64,000 nucleotides of DNA from Lederbergia galactosidilytica (lineage in GTDB: Bacteria > Bacillota > Bacilli > Bacillales > Bacillaceae_C), in NCBI RefSeq assembly GCF_017873565.1, contig NZ_JAGGKH010000005.1, positions 186,001 through 250,000 on the forward strand. Reading direction: 5' to 3'. This document shows, one piece after another, positions 51,356 to 59,561 of the stretch; the first letter of the stretch is position 1, and each line of letters begins with the position of its first letter. The position numbers were made by a program, and so were the translations under genes. A model generated the notes under the pieces. It was not told the DNA's origin. It did not search any database and saw nothing but the letters and a program-made list of their open reading frames with translations.

Positions 51356-51724
51356 TCTAATCCACACTCCTTATTTTTATTGGATTTATTGATTATAATC
51401 CGGAATAGGTTGTTCTAGAAGCTTAGTATCTATTTTAATCTATTTACGGATAGCTATATGGAATGGTTTCATAATATCTTTAAAATTAATCTAATCTGGA
51501 ATGTTTAGGGGAAAAATGGCTTTCGCCTTAACTTTCTAACTGAATCAATTGGTTCAGCTCTTTGGTCATGTGAATGTGGATGGGACTGGGAAGTTTCTAT
51601 AACTTTTTTCGCTTTGTTATAGGAAAAAAGATTGGATTTTTAAAAAAAGGCTAAGAGGAGGGCATGAAAGTGCTATGATTGATGGCGTGCTTTATTTTAA
51701 ACAAGTTAAGGCAGGGGAGTTTAT
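51356..51724. other. intergenic region before the lipoprotein gene
   Basis: No gene or clear repeat is seen. AGGCAGGGGAG, about 7 nt before the lipoprotein ATG, is its ribosome-binding site. Promoters for both flanking transcripts must lie here. Confidence 0.4.
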
Positions 51725-52999
51725 ATGAAAAAGCTGTTGATTGTTACAACTGTTTTAGCCCTCATCTTTTTAGGGGCGTGCAGTAGCAAAGATAAGGAAG
51801 AGACAAAGCCGACATCAGGGAAAGAGACTGCTGGTCAAACTGAAACAAATGAAAGTAAAGATGTAAAAAAAGAAGATGAATCAGAGGAAGCTACGAAGGA
51901 TGAAGAAGTAGTGGAGGATGATGAAGAGAAGACAGAAAATGATGGAGAGATTTTAAACCCATATATTGAAGAGTATACTGGTGGAGATGTAGAGGTTGTA
52001 TTTACAAACCAAAACCCGGGACTCACTCATGCGTTTAGTGATAAGGTTAGTATGGCAATTGATGAATATCAGATTGTCCATGTGAGCAATATGAATGAAT
52101 CAGCTAAGGGATCTTTCAATGACGAAGAGGAAGGATATATATTAACGTTAAAATTAACACTTGATAACCAATCAGAAGATGAAATTAGCTACGCTGGCGG
52201 GCTATCTATGCAGACAGATGATGCAACAGAACATATTATTAAAAGAACGACACTAGTGGATCGTGATCAGTGGATGAAAGATGAATCTACCGAAAGTGCT
52301 TCGCTTTATTCTGCTGGGAAGTCTTTCACTGGCTTAGATGCATTCCTGATCACAAAAGATCAATTTGAAAAGTCCAAGCTACCTATTTTGAAAATTGATG
52401 CGCTATGGCGTGGAGAAGATGTTAGTGATCGAATTGGAGAAGAAGCTGTCATTCCATTACCTTTATCTGATGAAGGAAAGGATAAAGCAAAGGAAACGGC
52501 TAATTTGTATCAAGATAAAATGGTGACAGATACGATCGCTGAAAAAGAAATATTTTTCGCAAAAGAGGATATTAATGAAACAAAAGAGATTGATAAAGTA
52601 AAAGTTACATTAAATGGTGTTCAATACGCGAACATCACACCTACGGATGGTCATAAAGAAAGATTTAAGAATTTTGGAGATGGTCCGTTGATTGCCTTAA
52701 CCGCTAAATTTACGGTTAAAAATAATAGTGATCAAGCTTTTTCTCAATCCTTTATTGATCGAAAGCTACATGTAGATGATCGGGGCACAATGATGTCACA
52801 AGGCATGTTAGAGCCAACTGTAAGAGATATGGTGGAGCCAGGAGATACCTTTGAAGGTCTTGCTGTATTCCTATTCCGCGAGGATGAATTTGGTATATTC
52901 AAAGAGTTGAAATTGCAAATGGGACCATTGAGTGATGAGAATGCGAAACGATTATTCAAGGAAAAATCTGTTCAATTCGATTTACCAATGAAAAAATAA
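51725..52999 (+). CDS. DUF5068-type lipoprotein
   Basis: This 424-residue protein has a lipoprotein signal ending in the lipobox LGAC (Cys19). A low-complexity Glu/Asp/Lys-rich linker follows (about 20-75). Two related domains (about 85-240 and 280-420) share the features SFNDEEEGYILTLKLTLDNQ and GPLIALTAKFTVKNNSDQAF. This is the layout of Bacillus DUF5068 lipoproteins, anchored outside the membrane and of unknown function. Confidence 0.78.
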   Translation: MKKLLIVTTVLALIFLGACSSKDKEETKPTSGKETAGQTETNESKDVKKEDESEEATKDEEVVEDDEEKTENDGEILNPYIEEYTGGDVEVVFTNQNPGLTHAFSDKVSMAIDEYQIVHVSNMNESAKGSFNDEEEGYILTLKLTLDNQSEDEISYAGGLSMQTDDATEHIIKRTTLVDRDQWMKDESTESASLYSAGKSFTGLDAFLITKDQFEKSKLPILKIDALWRGEDVSDRIGEEAVIPLPLSDEGKDKAKETANLYQDKMVTDTIAEKEIFFAKEDINETKEIDKVKVTLNGVQYANITPTDGHKERFKNFGDGPLIALTAKFTVKNNSDQAFSQSFIDRKLHVDDRGTMMSQGMLEPTVRDMVEPGDTFEGLAVFLFREDEFGIFKELKLQMGPLSDENAKRLFKEKSVQFDLPMKK

Positions 53000-53011
53000 A
53001 CCTTACCTTTA

Positions 53012-53050
53012 TTTGGCTGGCAGAGAATACCTCTCCCAGCCAAATTTTTA
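53012..53050 (+). terminator. terminator after the lipoprotein gene
   Basis: TTTGGCTGG (53012-53020) pairs with CCAGCCAAA (53036-53044), followed by TTTTTAC. Confidence 0.88.
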
Positions 53051-53090
53051 CTCATTTGATAAAAAGACTGTTTACTAGAATCAATACCAT

Positions 53091-53250
53091 AATTGCTTAT
53101 TAATAATTAATACATGGATTTTATTGTTAAAGAAGGTTAATCAATATTCCCTAACCTAGTTGATTAGGCGAAAAGCGTCCACTTGTAGCGTAAATCAATG
53201 TTGCTCGAATTTGATACCAAAATCTCTATTATAAAATTGATGCTCTTATC
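53091..53250. repeat. interspersed GTTGATT...AATCAAC repeat, copy 3 (internally deleted)
   Basis: GTTGATTAGGCGAAAAGCG through GTAGCGTAAATCAATG retains both ends of the core but lacks about 50 bp of the middle present in copy 2. The flanks (AATTGCTTATTAAT left, AAAATCTCTATTATAAAATT right) match copy 2, so the two share a longer common ancestor. Confidence 0.75.
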
Positions 53251-53480
53251 GGATTTTAATAATAGGGGTCAAAATGATCAATAGCTAAAAATGTCATGAG
53301 TCAGTCCGGAAGGCAAACTAAAAGCGGAAAGTTCTATTACTCCTTATCCGCCTGTACCTTCCAATTCCTTTATAACCTTTATTCTTTGAAAAACAGAAGT
53401 GTGAAGAGCAGGCAATATTGTTCAGTTTGAATAATTTACATAATGGTGTAATAGTTGGATTATATTTTTTATGGTATTAT

Positions 53481-53497
53481 GAATGATAGTCAGTCAT
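53481..53497. promoter_or_regulatory. candidate operator of the TetR/SMR cassette, site 1
   Basis: GAATGATAGTCAGTCAT lies 44 nt upstream of the tetR start. Its reverse complement begins ATGACTGA and resembles site 2 before the SMR genes (ATGACTGATAGTCAT), suggesting one repressor binds both. Confidence 0.5.
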
Positions 53498-53541
53498 AAG
53501 TAGGTAGATGGGGTGGATAGTCCACTAGGAGGTATGGCGAT

Positions 53542-54111
53542 ATGAATAAACGAGAACGAATTATTCAAGCGGCTGTAGAGGTTTTCCGAGAAAAGGGTGT
53601 GGAAAAAACAAAGATCTCAGATATCGTCAAATTAGCGGGGATTGCTCAAGGAACGTATTATTTATATTTTCCTTCAAAGATGGCGGTGATGCCAGCAATT
53701 GCAGAGGTGTTGGTAGAAAAGAGTATCAAGGAAATTCGCGCTAATGTGGACCGAGAGGCTAATTTTTCTATACAACTTACGCAAGTCATTGACGCTATTT
53801 TTTCTGTGGCAGAAAATTACCACGAAATGTTAGCGATGGTCTATGCAGGTATGGCAACAACAGAACATATGAACGAATGGGAAGCAGTTTATGAGCCCTT
53901 TTATCGATGGATGAGTGACTTTTTAAAGGATGCACAAACTGCTGGGACAATACGAGAATCAGTGAATACAGAGCGGGTTTCTAAGCTGGTGATCGGTCTA
54001 ATTGAATCAGCAGCAGAGCAAATCTATCTTTATGATTCCAACCGGGAACAAGAAGTGAATATTCAAAAGCAAGAGGTTCATTCCTTTTTACTTCATGCTA
54101 TATGTGTCTAA
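53542..54111 (+). CDS. TetR-family regulator of an SMR efflux cassette (YvdT-like)
   Basis: This 189-residue protein has an N-terminal TetR helix-turn-helix (KTKISDIVKLAGIAQGTYYL, YFPSKMAV) and a helical ligand domain. The downstream SMR pair makes it the likely counterpart of B. subtilis YvdT, encoded with yvdS and yvdR. It probably represses the cassette until a drug binds. TAGGAGGTATGGCG precedes ATG. Confidence 0.85.
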   Translation: MNKRERIIQAAVEVFREKGVEKTKISDIVKLAGIAQGTYYLYFPSKMAVMPAIAEVLVEKSIKEIRANVDREANFSIQLTQVIDAIFSVAENYHEMLAMVYAGMATTEHMNEWEAVYEPFYRWMSDFLKDAQTAGTIRESVNTERVSKLVIGLIESAAEQIYLYDSNREQEVNIQKQEVHSFLLHAICV

Positions 54112-54119
54112 GGAGAAAT

Positions 54120-54148
54120 AGGAGTCTTTCGAAATTCAGACTCCTTTT
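54120..54148 (+). terminator. terminator between tetR and the SMR genes
   Basis: AGGAGTCT (54120-54127) pairs with AGACTCCT (54137-54144), followed by TTTGAT. It suggests the SMR genes have their own promoter. Confidence 0.6.
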
Positions 54149-54159
54149 GATAAATGGAA

Positions 54160-54174
54160 ATGACTGATAGTCAT
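54160..54174. promoter_or_regulatory. candidate operator of the TetR/SMR cassette, site 2
   Basis: ATGACTGATAGTCAT is a perfect 6-3-6 palindrome ending 19 nt before the first SMR start, overlapping the likely promoter. It is related to site 1. Confidence 0.6.
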
Positions 54175-54193
54175 TCATATAGGAGGGATAATT

Positions 54194-54529
54194 TTGAAAA
54201 AAGCATGGCTTTATGTTGGGCTGACGAGTTTTTTTGAATTGGTCTGGATTTATGGATTTAATACAGCCAATCATTGGTGGCATTGGATCTTTATTGTCTT
54301 TTTTATATTTATAGATTTTACTTTTTTAACAAAGGCATGTGAACTGCTACCAACGGGTTCGGTGTATGCTACCTTTGCAGGAGTTGGAACAGTGGGAACT
54401 GCTTTAATGGATATATTATTCTTTGGGCAAACGTTTCATACAGGGAAAATTTTCTTTATCATGATTTTGGTTGCAGGGGTCATCGGATTAAATTTAGCAG
54501 ACCGGAAAGAAGAGAAAGGGACGGTGTAA
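54194..54529 (+). CDS. SMR multidrug efflux subunit (YvdS-like)
   Basis: This 111-residue protein has four helices and the SMR pattern with the essential Glu in the first (TSFFELVWIYGFN) and YATFAGVGTVGTALMDILFF. It is the longer member of a paired SMR transporter; the partner starts one base after its stop. AGGAGGG precedes the start. Confidence 0.88.
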   Translation: MKKAWLYVGLTSFFELVWIYGFNTANHWWHWIFIVFFIFIDFTFLTKACELLPTGSVYATFAGVGTVGTALMDILFFGQTFHTGKIFFIMILVAGVIGLNLADRKEEKGTV

Positions 54530-54530
54530 G

Positions 54531-54845
54531 ATGGGGTGGATTTACGTCATTTTAGCAGCCACTAGTGAAATTATTGGAACAATGGGGCTGAAAATGTATA
54601 GTCTGAAGAAGACTTGGAAAAGTGGCTCCCTTTATTTAGGGGGATTTGGTGCATCTTTTGTCTTTTTATATGCAGCTTTCTCCTATTTACAAGTTAGTAT
54701 CGCTTATGCTGTGTGGATTGGGATTGGCACGGCCGGAGCAGTGCTCGTCAATATGATCTTCTTTGATGAGCCGAGAAATCGAGCTAGACTCATTAGTGTT
54801 GGTTTAATCGTGATCGGAGTCACAGGCTTAAAAGCTGTCTCCTAA
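54531..54845 (+). CDS. SMR multidrug efflux subunit (YvdR-like)
   Basis: This 104-residue four-helix protein has AATSEIIGTMGLK (essential Glu) and SIAYAVWIGIGTAGAVLVNM, the classical SMR block. Paired SMR proteins form an asymmetric heterodimer exporting cationic compounds; guanidinium-type and quaternary ammonium substrates are known for related pairs. No guanidine riboswitch is seen. Confidence 0.9.
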   Translation: MGWIYVILAATSEIIGTMGLKMYSLKKTWKSGSLYLGGFGASFVFLYAAFSYLQVSIAYAVWIGIGTAGAVLVNMIFFDEPRNRARLISVGLIVIGVTGLKAVS

Positions 54846-54850
54846 CTATG

Positions 54851-55142
54851 AAGGGGCTGGAAATAACTAAAATGTTTAGCAGCAAAGACGATTGATAAAT
54901 TACCAAAGAGCAGGAATTTTATGTAGACCCCTGCGGAAGATCGGCTAGTGACGGCCACGTCCTGTAACCAACGCCGACACTAGAACATCGTGTTCGTCGA
55001 AAGGCATCGGTGAAAACTCGGAATGCGCTAGCACGAGGAATCACCTGCCGCCCGCGGAAAGCGAAGTATATTTCCGGAGCGGGTTATATGCTTTAGTAGT
55101 TCGATTTTTCTTCGGTGAAAACACTTTTGTCCCAGCCCCTTA
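54851..55142. repeat. interspersed ~300-bp repeat with terminal inverted repeats, copy B
   Basis: It is bounded by AAGGGGCTGG (54851-54860) and CCAGCCCCTT (55132-55141), a perfect 10-bp terminal inverted repeat. It begins 6 nt after the SMR stop. Read in reverse, it shares TGTTTTCACC-AAGAAAAA-CGAAC, TACTTCGCTTTCC and CGATGCCTTTC-GAACACG-TGTTCTAGTGTCGGC with copy A. Non-coding. Confidence 0.8.
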
Positions 55143-55178
55143 ACTTATGCCTGGTATTTTCAGGGTGTAGGAGGGGGG

Positions 55179-55445
55179 TTACTTTTTTAACTGCTGTTGA
55201 GCCATTTTAATCATTTCTTTGACCATATTTCCACCGATTGTTCCACCTATTTTTCCGGCTTGCTCTGATGTTAGTTGTCCGTTATATCCTTCTTTCAGCG
55301 GGATATTCTGTTCTCTGGCAATTTCATACTTAATATTATCGGGATGAGCTTGATCGATTTGATATCCCTTTGCTTTCATGACATTGGTTTTAAGCTGATT
55401 TAATTGTTCTCTTGCTCCAGGGACTAAAATTTTATTTTTAGCCAT
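55179..55445 (-). CDS. alpha/beta-type small acid-soluble spore protein
   Basis: This 88-residue protein has the SASP hallmarks: the germination-protease site region KYEIAREQNIPL and the conserved C-terminal LTSEQAGKIGGTIGGNMVKE-MI followed by QQQL. Such proteins coat spore DNA and protect it from UV and heat. It is somewhat longer than the usual 60-70 residues at the N-terminus. AAGGAGGAATAAAAA precedes ATG. It lies back to back with splAB, another spore DNA-protection locus. Confidence 0.9.
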   Translation of the reverse strand: MAKNKILVPGAREQLNQLKTNVMKAKGYQIDQAHPDNIKYEIAREQNIPLKEGYNGQLTSEQAGKIGGTIGGNMVKEMIKMAQQQLKK

Positions 55446-55481
55446 TTTTTATTCCTCCTTTTACGATTTAGAATTTGTATT

Positions 55482-55508
55482 CTGCCAGTTTATAAACTGG
55501 CAGTTTTT
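55482..55508 (+). terminator. strong hairpin with T-run upstream of splA
   Basis: CTGCCAGTTTATAAACTGGCAG is a perfect 22-bp palindrome followed by TTTTT on the plus strand. No plus-strand gene precedes it within 600 bp, so it may insulate splAB or attenuate its leader. Confidence 0.6.
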
Positions 55509-55563
55509 ATCTCGAATAAAACAAATTCTCAAGCGAAAAATAAAGGAAAATATTGATGGAAAG

Positions 55564-55833
55564 ATGGTGGGAACAATGGAAATGAAACAGTCTTATCATC
55601 CAGGTGAAATTGTCTACATTATTCTTCGTAATCCCCATGCGCAAAGTGTAGCAAATGTCCAACAAGCAGCAGTGGTAAAGAATCCCGAAAACCCCTCTCA
55701 GTTAGCATTATTTTTACATGAAAACTATTACCCTTTGACAGAAGAGTTTGCGATTTACCGAACAGAAGGAGAGGCTGAGGCAGCATATCAGGAAGCATTT
55801 GGCGTGCCAGATTTAGAGGAATTCTATGGTTAA
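55564..55833 (+). CDS. splA: SplA, regulator of the spl operon
   Basis: This protein of up to 89 residues resembles B. subtilis SplA: PGEIVYIILRNPHAQSVANV and LALFLHENYYPLTEEFAIYR. SplA is a small TRAP-like regulator of spore photoproduct lyase expression. The start could be ATG 55564, 55576 or 55582; GGTGGG upstream favours the last two. It overlaps splB by 8 nt. Confidence 0.85.
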   Translation: MVGTMEMKQSYHPGEIVYIILRNPHAQSVANVQQAAVVKNPENPSQLALFLHENYYPLTEEFAIYRTEGEAEAAYQEAFGVPDLEEFYG

Positions 55834-56854
55834 GCCATTCGTTCCGCAGCTGGTGTATGTCGAACCAAAGGCTCTTGAATATCCACTTGGTAAACAATTA
55901 ATTACAAAATTTCAAGATATGGGAATTGAGATTCGTCATACGACTTCTCATAATCAAATTAGAAATTTACCAGGAGAGAATCATTTTCAAAAATATCGAA
56001 TGGCAAAATCTACATTAGTTGTTGGAATAAGGAAGACATTAAAATTTGATACGTCAAAGCCATCTGCTGAGTATGCGATCCCTTTAGCTACCGGATGTAT
56101 GGGACATTGTCATTACTGTTATTTACAAACGACAATGGGAAGCAAACCATATATCCGAACTTATGTAAATGTTGATGAAATTTTTGAGGCTGCTGAAGAG
56201 TATATGAAAGAAAGGGCACCTGAAATGACCCGGTTTGAGGCATCTTGTACATCTGATATTGTGGGTGTTGATCATTTAACACATTCCTTGAAAAGAGCGA
56301 TTGAGTTTTTTGGAAATTCGCAACATGGTCAGCTCCGCTTTGTCACTAAATTTGCCCATGTTGATCACCTTCTGGATGCCGATCACCAAGGAAAGACACG
56401 CTTCCGCTTTAGTATAAATGATGATTATGTGATTAAATATTTTGAGCCAGGTACTTCCAGACTTCACGAAAGAATTGCAGCTGCAGCTAAGGTAGCTGAA
56501 GCAAATTATCCATTAGGATTTATTATTGCCCCCATTTATCTGCATGAGGGTTGGAAAGAGGGCTATTTGGAAATGTTCGAAAAATTAGATGCCACATTAC
56601 CAGCTAGCGCGAGAAAAGATCTTACATTTGAAATGATCCAACACCGCTTTACTAAACCAGCCAAACGAGTGATTCAAGAAAACTACCCAATGACAAAGCT
56701 TGAGTTGGATGAGGCAAAAAGGAAATGGAAATGGGGAAGGTATGGGATTGGAAAATATGTATATACAGATGCTGAACAGGAGGAGATTAAAGACACTTTA
56801 GGCAATTATATTAAGCACTTCTTTCCGAAAGCTAAATTAGAATACTTTACTTGA
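55826..56854 (+). CDS. splB: spore photoproduct lyase
   Basis: This 342-residue radical-SAM enzyme repairs spore photoproduct (5-thyminyl-5,6-dihydrothymine) in UV-damaged spore DNA at germination. The cluster motif CMGHCHYC gives Cys91, Cys95 and Cys98, the same numbers as in B. subtilis. The hydrogen-donor Cys141 (EASCTSDIVGVDH) and Tyr97/Tyr99 are also present. Forms an operon with splA. Confidence 0.97.
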   Translation: MVKPFVPQLVYVEPKALEYPLGKQLITKFQDMGIEIRHTTSHNQIRNLPGENHFQKYRMAKSTLVVGIRKTLKFDTSKPSAEYAIPLATGCMGHCHYCYLQTTMGSKPYIRTYVNVDEIFEAAEEYMKERAPEMTRFEASCTSDIVGVDHLTHSLKRAIEFFGNSQHGQLRFVTKFAHVDHLLDADHQGKTRFRFSINDDYVIKYFEPGTSRLHERIAAAAKVAEANYPLGFIIAPIYLHEGWKEGYLEMFEKLDATLPASARKDLTFEMIQHRFTKPAKRVIQENYPMTKLELDEAKRKWKWGRYGIGKYVYTDAEQEEIKDTLGNYIKHFFPKAKLEYFT

Positions 56855-56860
56855 TTATAT

Positions 56861-56886
56861 TCCCCATTCTTTTTGGGGATTTTTCT
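56861..56886 (+). terminator. terminator after splB
   Basis: TCCCC (56861-56865) pairs with GGGGA (56875-56879), followed by TTTTTC. Confidence 0.75.
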
Positions 56887-56968
56887 TTATTTGAATATGG
56901 AATAAAATTTTGAGCAAGTGAAAAAATAAAGCGAACTCTTAAATTTTAATTTTAAGGAGAGTTAAAAT

Positions 56969-58237
56969 ATGAAAAGGTTATGGCTAATTTTCCTTATTTG
57001 TCTTGCATTAGTACCTATATCTGTCCCTAAGAGCTCAGTACAAGCTAAGGAGCAAACTGTAAAAAATGTTATTTTTATGATTCCTGATGGTTTTTCATCT
57101 ACCTATGCGACTGGTTATCGGTGGTATAAGGGGAAAAGTTCTATCATGGATGATATGTTGGTCGGAATGCATCGAACGTATTCCGCAAGTTCAGCTGTAA
57201 CAGACTCTGCCGCAGGTGGGACTGCAATGGCAACAGGAGTAAAAACAAATAACGGAATGATCGCGATGTCACCGACAGGAGAAAAATTGCCAACTATTTT
57301 ACAAGCGGCTAAGGCTAGTGGTAAGAAAACAGGATTAGTGACAACAACTACGATTACTTATGCAACACCAGCAGCTTTTGCTTCCCATGTGGAAAACCGA
57401 AAAATGGAAGCGGAAATTGCTCCACAACTTATAGATAATAAGGTAGACGTCCTATTTGGAGGGGGAAGGAAGTTTTTTCCTGAAAAGTTGCAAAAACGTG
57501 CCCTTGAGGAAGGATACCAGATGATCACCGATCGTAAGACGCTTTCAGCTGGACATACTTCAGGTAAATTATTAGGTTTATTTGCTGATGGGGCGATGTC
57601 TCCTGAACTTGATCGGCATAGGACAAAGGAACCTAGCCTTACAGAAATGACGGAAGCGGCGATTAAACTTTTACAAAATGAAAAGAAAGGTTTCTTCTTA
57701 ATGGTGGAAGGCGGACAAATTGATTGGGCTGGTCATGCGAATGATGCGGCATGGGCAATGAAGGATATAGAAGCCTTTGAACAAGCAGTCAAACAAGTGA
57801 TAGATTTTGCAGCTGAGGATCAGCAGACACTAGTTGTGATTGCTGGGGACCATAATACAGGGGGCATGTCGATTGGGGGTTACAACCAGTATGCGGCCAA
57901 TATTGACTTTCTTCGGAATATCAGGGCAACTGGGCAATATATGGTGACCCAATTGAATAAAGAACGAAGTAATAGTAAAAATGTTTTAAAAAAATATGCA
58001 AACATTGTTTTGACTCCAGAGGAACAAACGAAAATTCAGATTGCAAACGATCCACAACGAGTTATTAATCAACTTTTATCAAAACGAGCATTAATTGGCT
58101 GGACGACTTATGAACATACAGGTGTAGATGTGCCTGTATATGCTTATGGACCAGGAGCTGAAAGCTTTAACGGGTTACAAGAAAATACAGATTTGCCAAA
58201 GAAAATGGCGAAGTTAATGAAAATCTCTTTACCATAA
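56969..58237 (+). CDS. secreted alkaline phosphatase
   Basis: This 422-residue protein has a signal peptide (about residues 1-26, cleavage after VQA). The alkaline phosphatase motifs are MIPDGFSS (metal-binding Asp), TDSAAGGTAMATG (nucleophile Ser), EGGQIDWAGHANDA and AGDHNTGG. It hydrolyses phosphate monoesters outside the membrane. AAGGAGAG precedes ATG. I saw no convincing Pho box. Confidence 0.93.
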   Translation: MKRLWLIFLICLALVPISVPKSSVQAKEQTVKNVIFMIPDGFSSTYATGYRWYKGKSSIMDDMLVGMHRTYSASSAVTDSAAGGTAMATGVKTNNGMIAMSPTGEKLPTILQAAKASGKKTGLVTTTTITYATPAAFASHVENRKMEAEIAPQLIDNKVDVLFGGGRKFFPEKLQKRALEEGYQMITDRKTLSAGHTSGKLLGLFADGAMSPELDRHRTKEPSLTEMTEAAIKLLQNEKKGFFLMVEGGQIDWAGHANDAAWAMKDIEAFEQAVKQVIDFAAEDQQTLVVIAGDHNTGGMSIGGYNQYAANIDFLRNIRATGQYMVTQLNKERSNSKNVLKKYANIVLTPEEQTKIQIANDPQRVINQLLSKRALIGWTTYEHTGVDVPVYAYGPGAESFNGLQENTDLPKKMAKLMKISLP

Positions 58238-58247
58238 TAAAACGATT

Positions 58248-58280
58248 AAAAGATATCCGATATTGGATATCTTTTTTTTA
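58248..58280 (+). terminator. terminator after the alkaline phosphatase gene
   Basis: AAAGATATCC and GGATATCTTT flank a 6-nt loop, followed by an eight-T run. Confidence 0.85.
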
Positions 58281-58402
58281 GCCTTAAAACGTCTCATTGT
58301 GTTAGCATGTAAATAATAGATTATGGTGGAAGTTAACGAGTAAATGAATGTGATAATTCATGTTCTTCCCTTTAGTTTTGCTCAAGGAGGTTATAACAAA
58401 AT

Positions 58403-59518
58403 ATGTTCTGGAAATCATGGGAATTTTGGCAACCAGCCAACCATATCGAAGAAATAATCGGCATTCTCATTGCTATTGGGGTGTTTTTATTATTTCTCTT
58501 TTTAAGGAAGACCCTTACGAAATTAGTCTTTACGATTATATTAAAATTGACACAAAAGGTTCCTGGAAGTTTATTTACTAATATTACAAGGGCTTTTGAA
58601 AAGCCGATGCATTGGTTATTTATCATTATAGGGCTATACATAGCGGTGGCCTATTTTCCATATTGGGATAAGACGAATCTATTATTCCTGCATCTAATTC
58701 GATCTTCTATTATCTTTATAGTAGGCTGGGGTTTATTTAATCTCGCAGATGCCTCGTCTGCCTTGTTTACTAAGATTAATGAGAAGTTTCATTTTAATAT
58801 TGATGAGATTTTGATTCCGATTTTATCGAAAACCATTCGCTTTATTATTGTTGCGATCACGATTGCAGTAATTGCCGAGGAATTTGATTATAGCGTGAGT
58901 ACATTTGTTGCTGGGTTAGGAATCGGTGGACTTGCCTTTGCATTAGCGGCAAAGGATGCACTAGCTAATTTATTTGGTGGAGTTGTGATTATTACCGAAA
59001 AGCCTTTTACGATTGGAGATTGGATTTTAACACCGACAGTAGAAGGGACAGTAGAGGACATCACTTTCCGCAGTACGAAAATTCGTACGTTTGCAGATGC
59101 TGTTGTGACAGTTCCTAATTCCACATTAGCGAATGAAGCGATCACGAACTGGAGTAAAATGAATAAGAGAAGAGCGAGTTTTTCTATAAGATTACCTCAT
59201 GATACTTCAAGTGAAAAGATAGAAGCTACGACACGGAAAGTAGAGGACTTGTTGCGTAATCATCCTGGTGTTGATCAAGATTATATTGTTGTCAAATTTG
59301 ATGAATTTAAGGAGAATGGCTACGATATTTTGCTATACTTCTTCACAAAATCAACGGCTTGGGCAGAGCACTTAGATGTAAAGGAAGATGTTAATTTAAA
59401 GATCTTAGAAATCCTAGAAGAGAAAGATTTGTCGATCGCGATTCCAGCTAGACAAGTGTTCGATACATCTAGGCATGAAGGACCCTCTCCATCCCGATCC
59501 ACATCAAGTGAATCATGA
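58403..59518 (+). CDS. MscS-family mechanosensitive channel
   Basis: This 371-residue protein has about four membrane helices and the pore/beta domain of MscS: FVAGLGIGGLAFALAAKDAL, NLFGGVVIITEKPFTIGDWI and VPNSTLANEAITNWS. It opens under membrane tension to relieve turgor. AAGGAGGTTATAACAAA precedes ATG. A Ser-rich tail ends the protein. Confidence 0.92.
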   Translation: MFWKSWEFWQPANHIEEIIGILIAIGVFLLFLFLRKTLTKLVFTIILKLTQKVPGSLFTNITRAFEKPMHWLFIIIGLYIAVAYFPYWDKTNLLFLHLIRSSIIFIVGWGLFNLADASSALFTKINEKFHFNIDEILIPILSKTIRFIIVAITIAVIAEEFDYSVSTFVAGLGIGGLAFALAAKDALANLFGGVVIITEKPFTIGDWILTPTVEGTVEDITFRSTKIRTFADAVVTVPNSTLANEAITNWSKMNKRRASFSIRLPHDTSSEKIEATTRKVEDLLRNHPGVDQDYIVVKFDEFKENGYDILLYFFTKSTAWAEHLDVKEDVNLKILEILEEKDLSIAIPARQVFDTSRHEGPSPSRSTSSES

Positions 59519-59525
59519 TAGACAA

Positions 59526-59558
59526 ATAGGGAGTTCCCGGTTGGTACTCCCTATTCGA
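59526..59558. terminator. bidirectional terminator between mscS and yeiH
   Basis: AATAGGGAGT and ACTCCCTATT are perfect 10-bp arms between convergent genes. Confidence 0.7.
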
Positions 59559-59561
59559 TGA

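Larger units (their letters stand above)
53000..53541. other. intergenic region with repeat copy 3 and tetR promoter
   Basis: After the lipoprotein terminator comes copy 3 of the GTTGATT...AATCAAC repeat (53091-53250). Bases 53260-53440 hold nothing I recognise. The tetR promoter and operator lie in 53450-53500. Confidence 0.5.
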
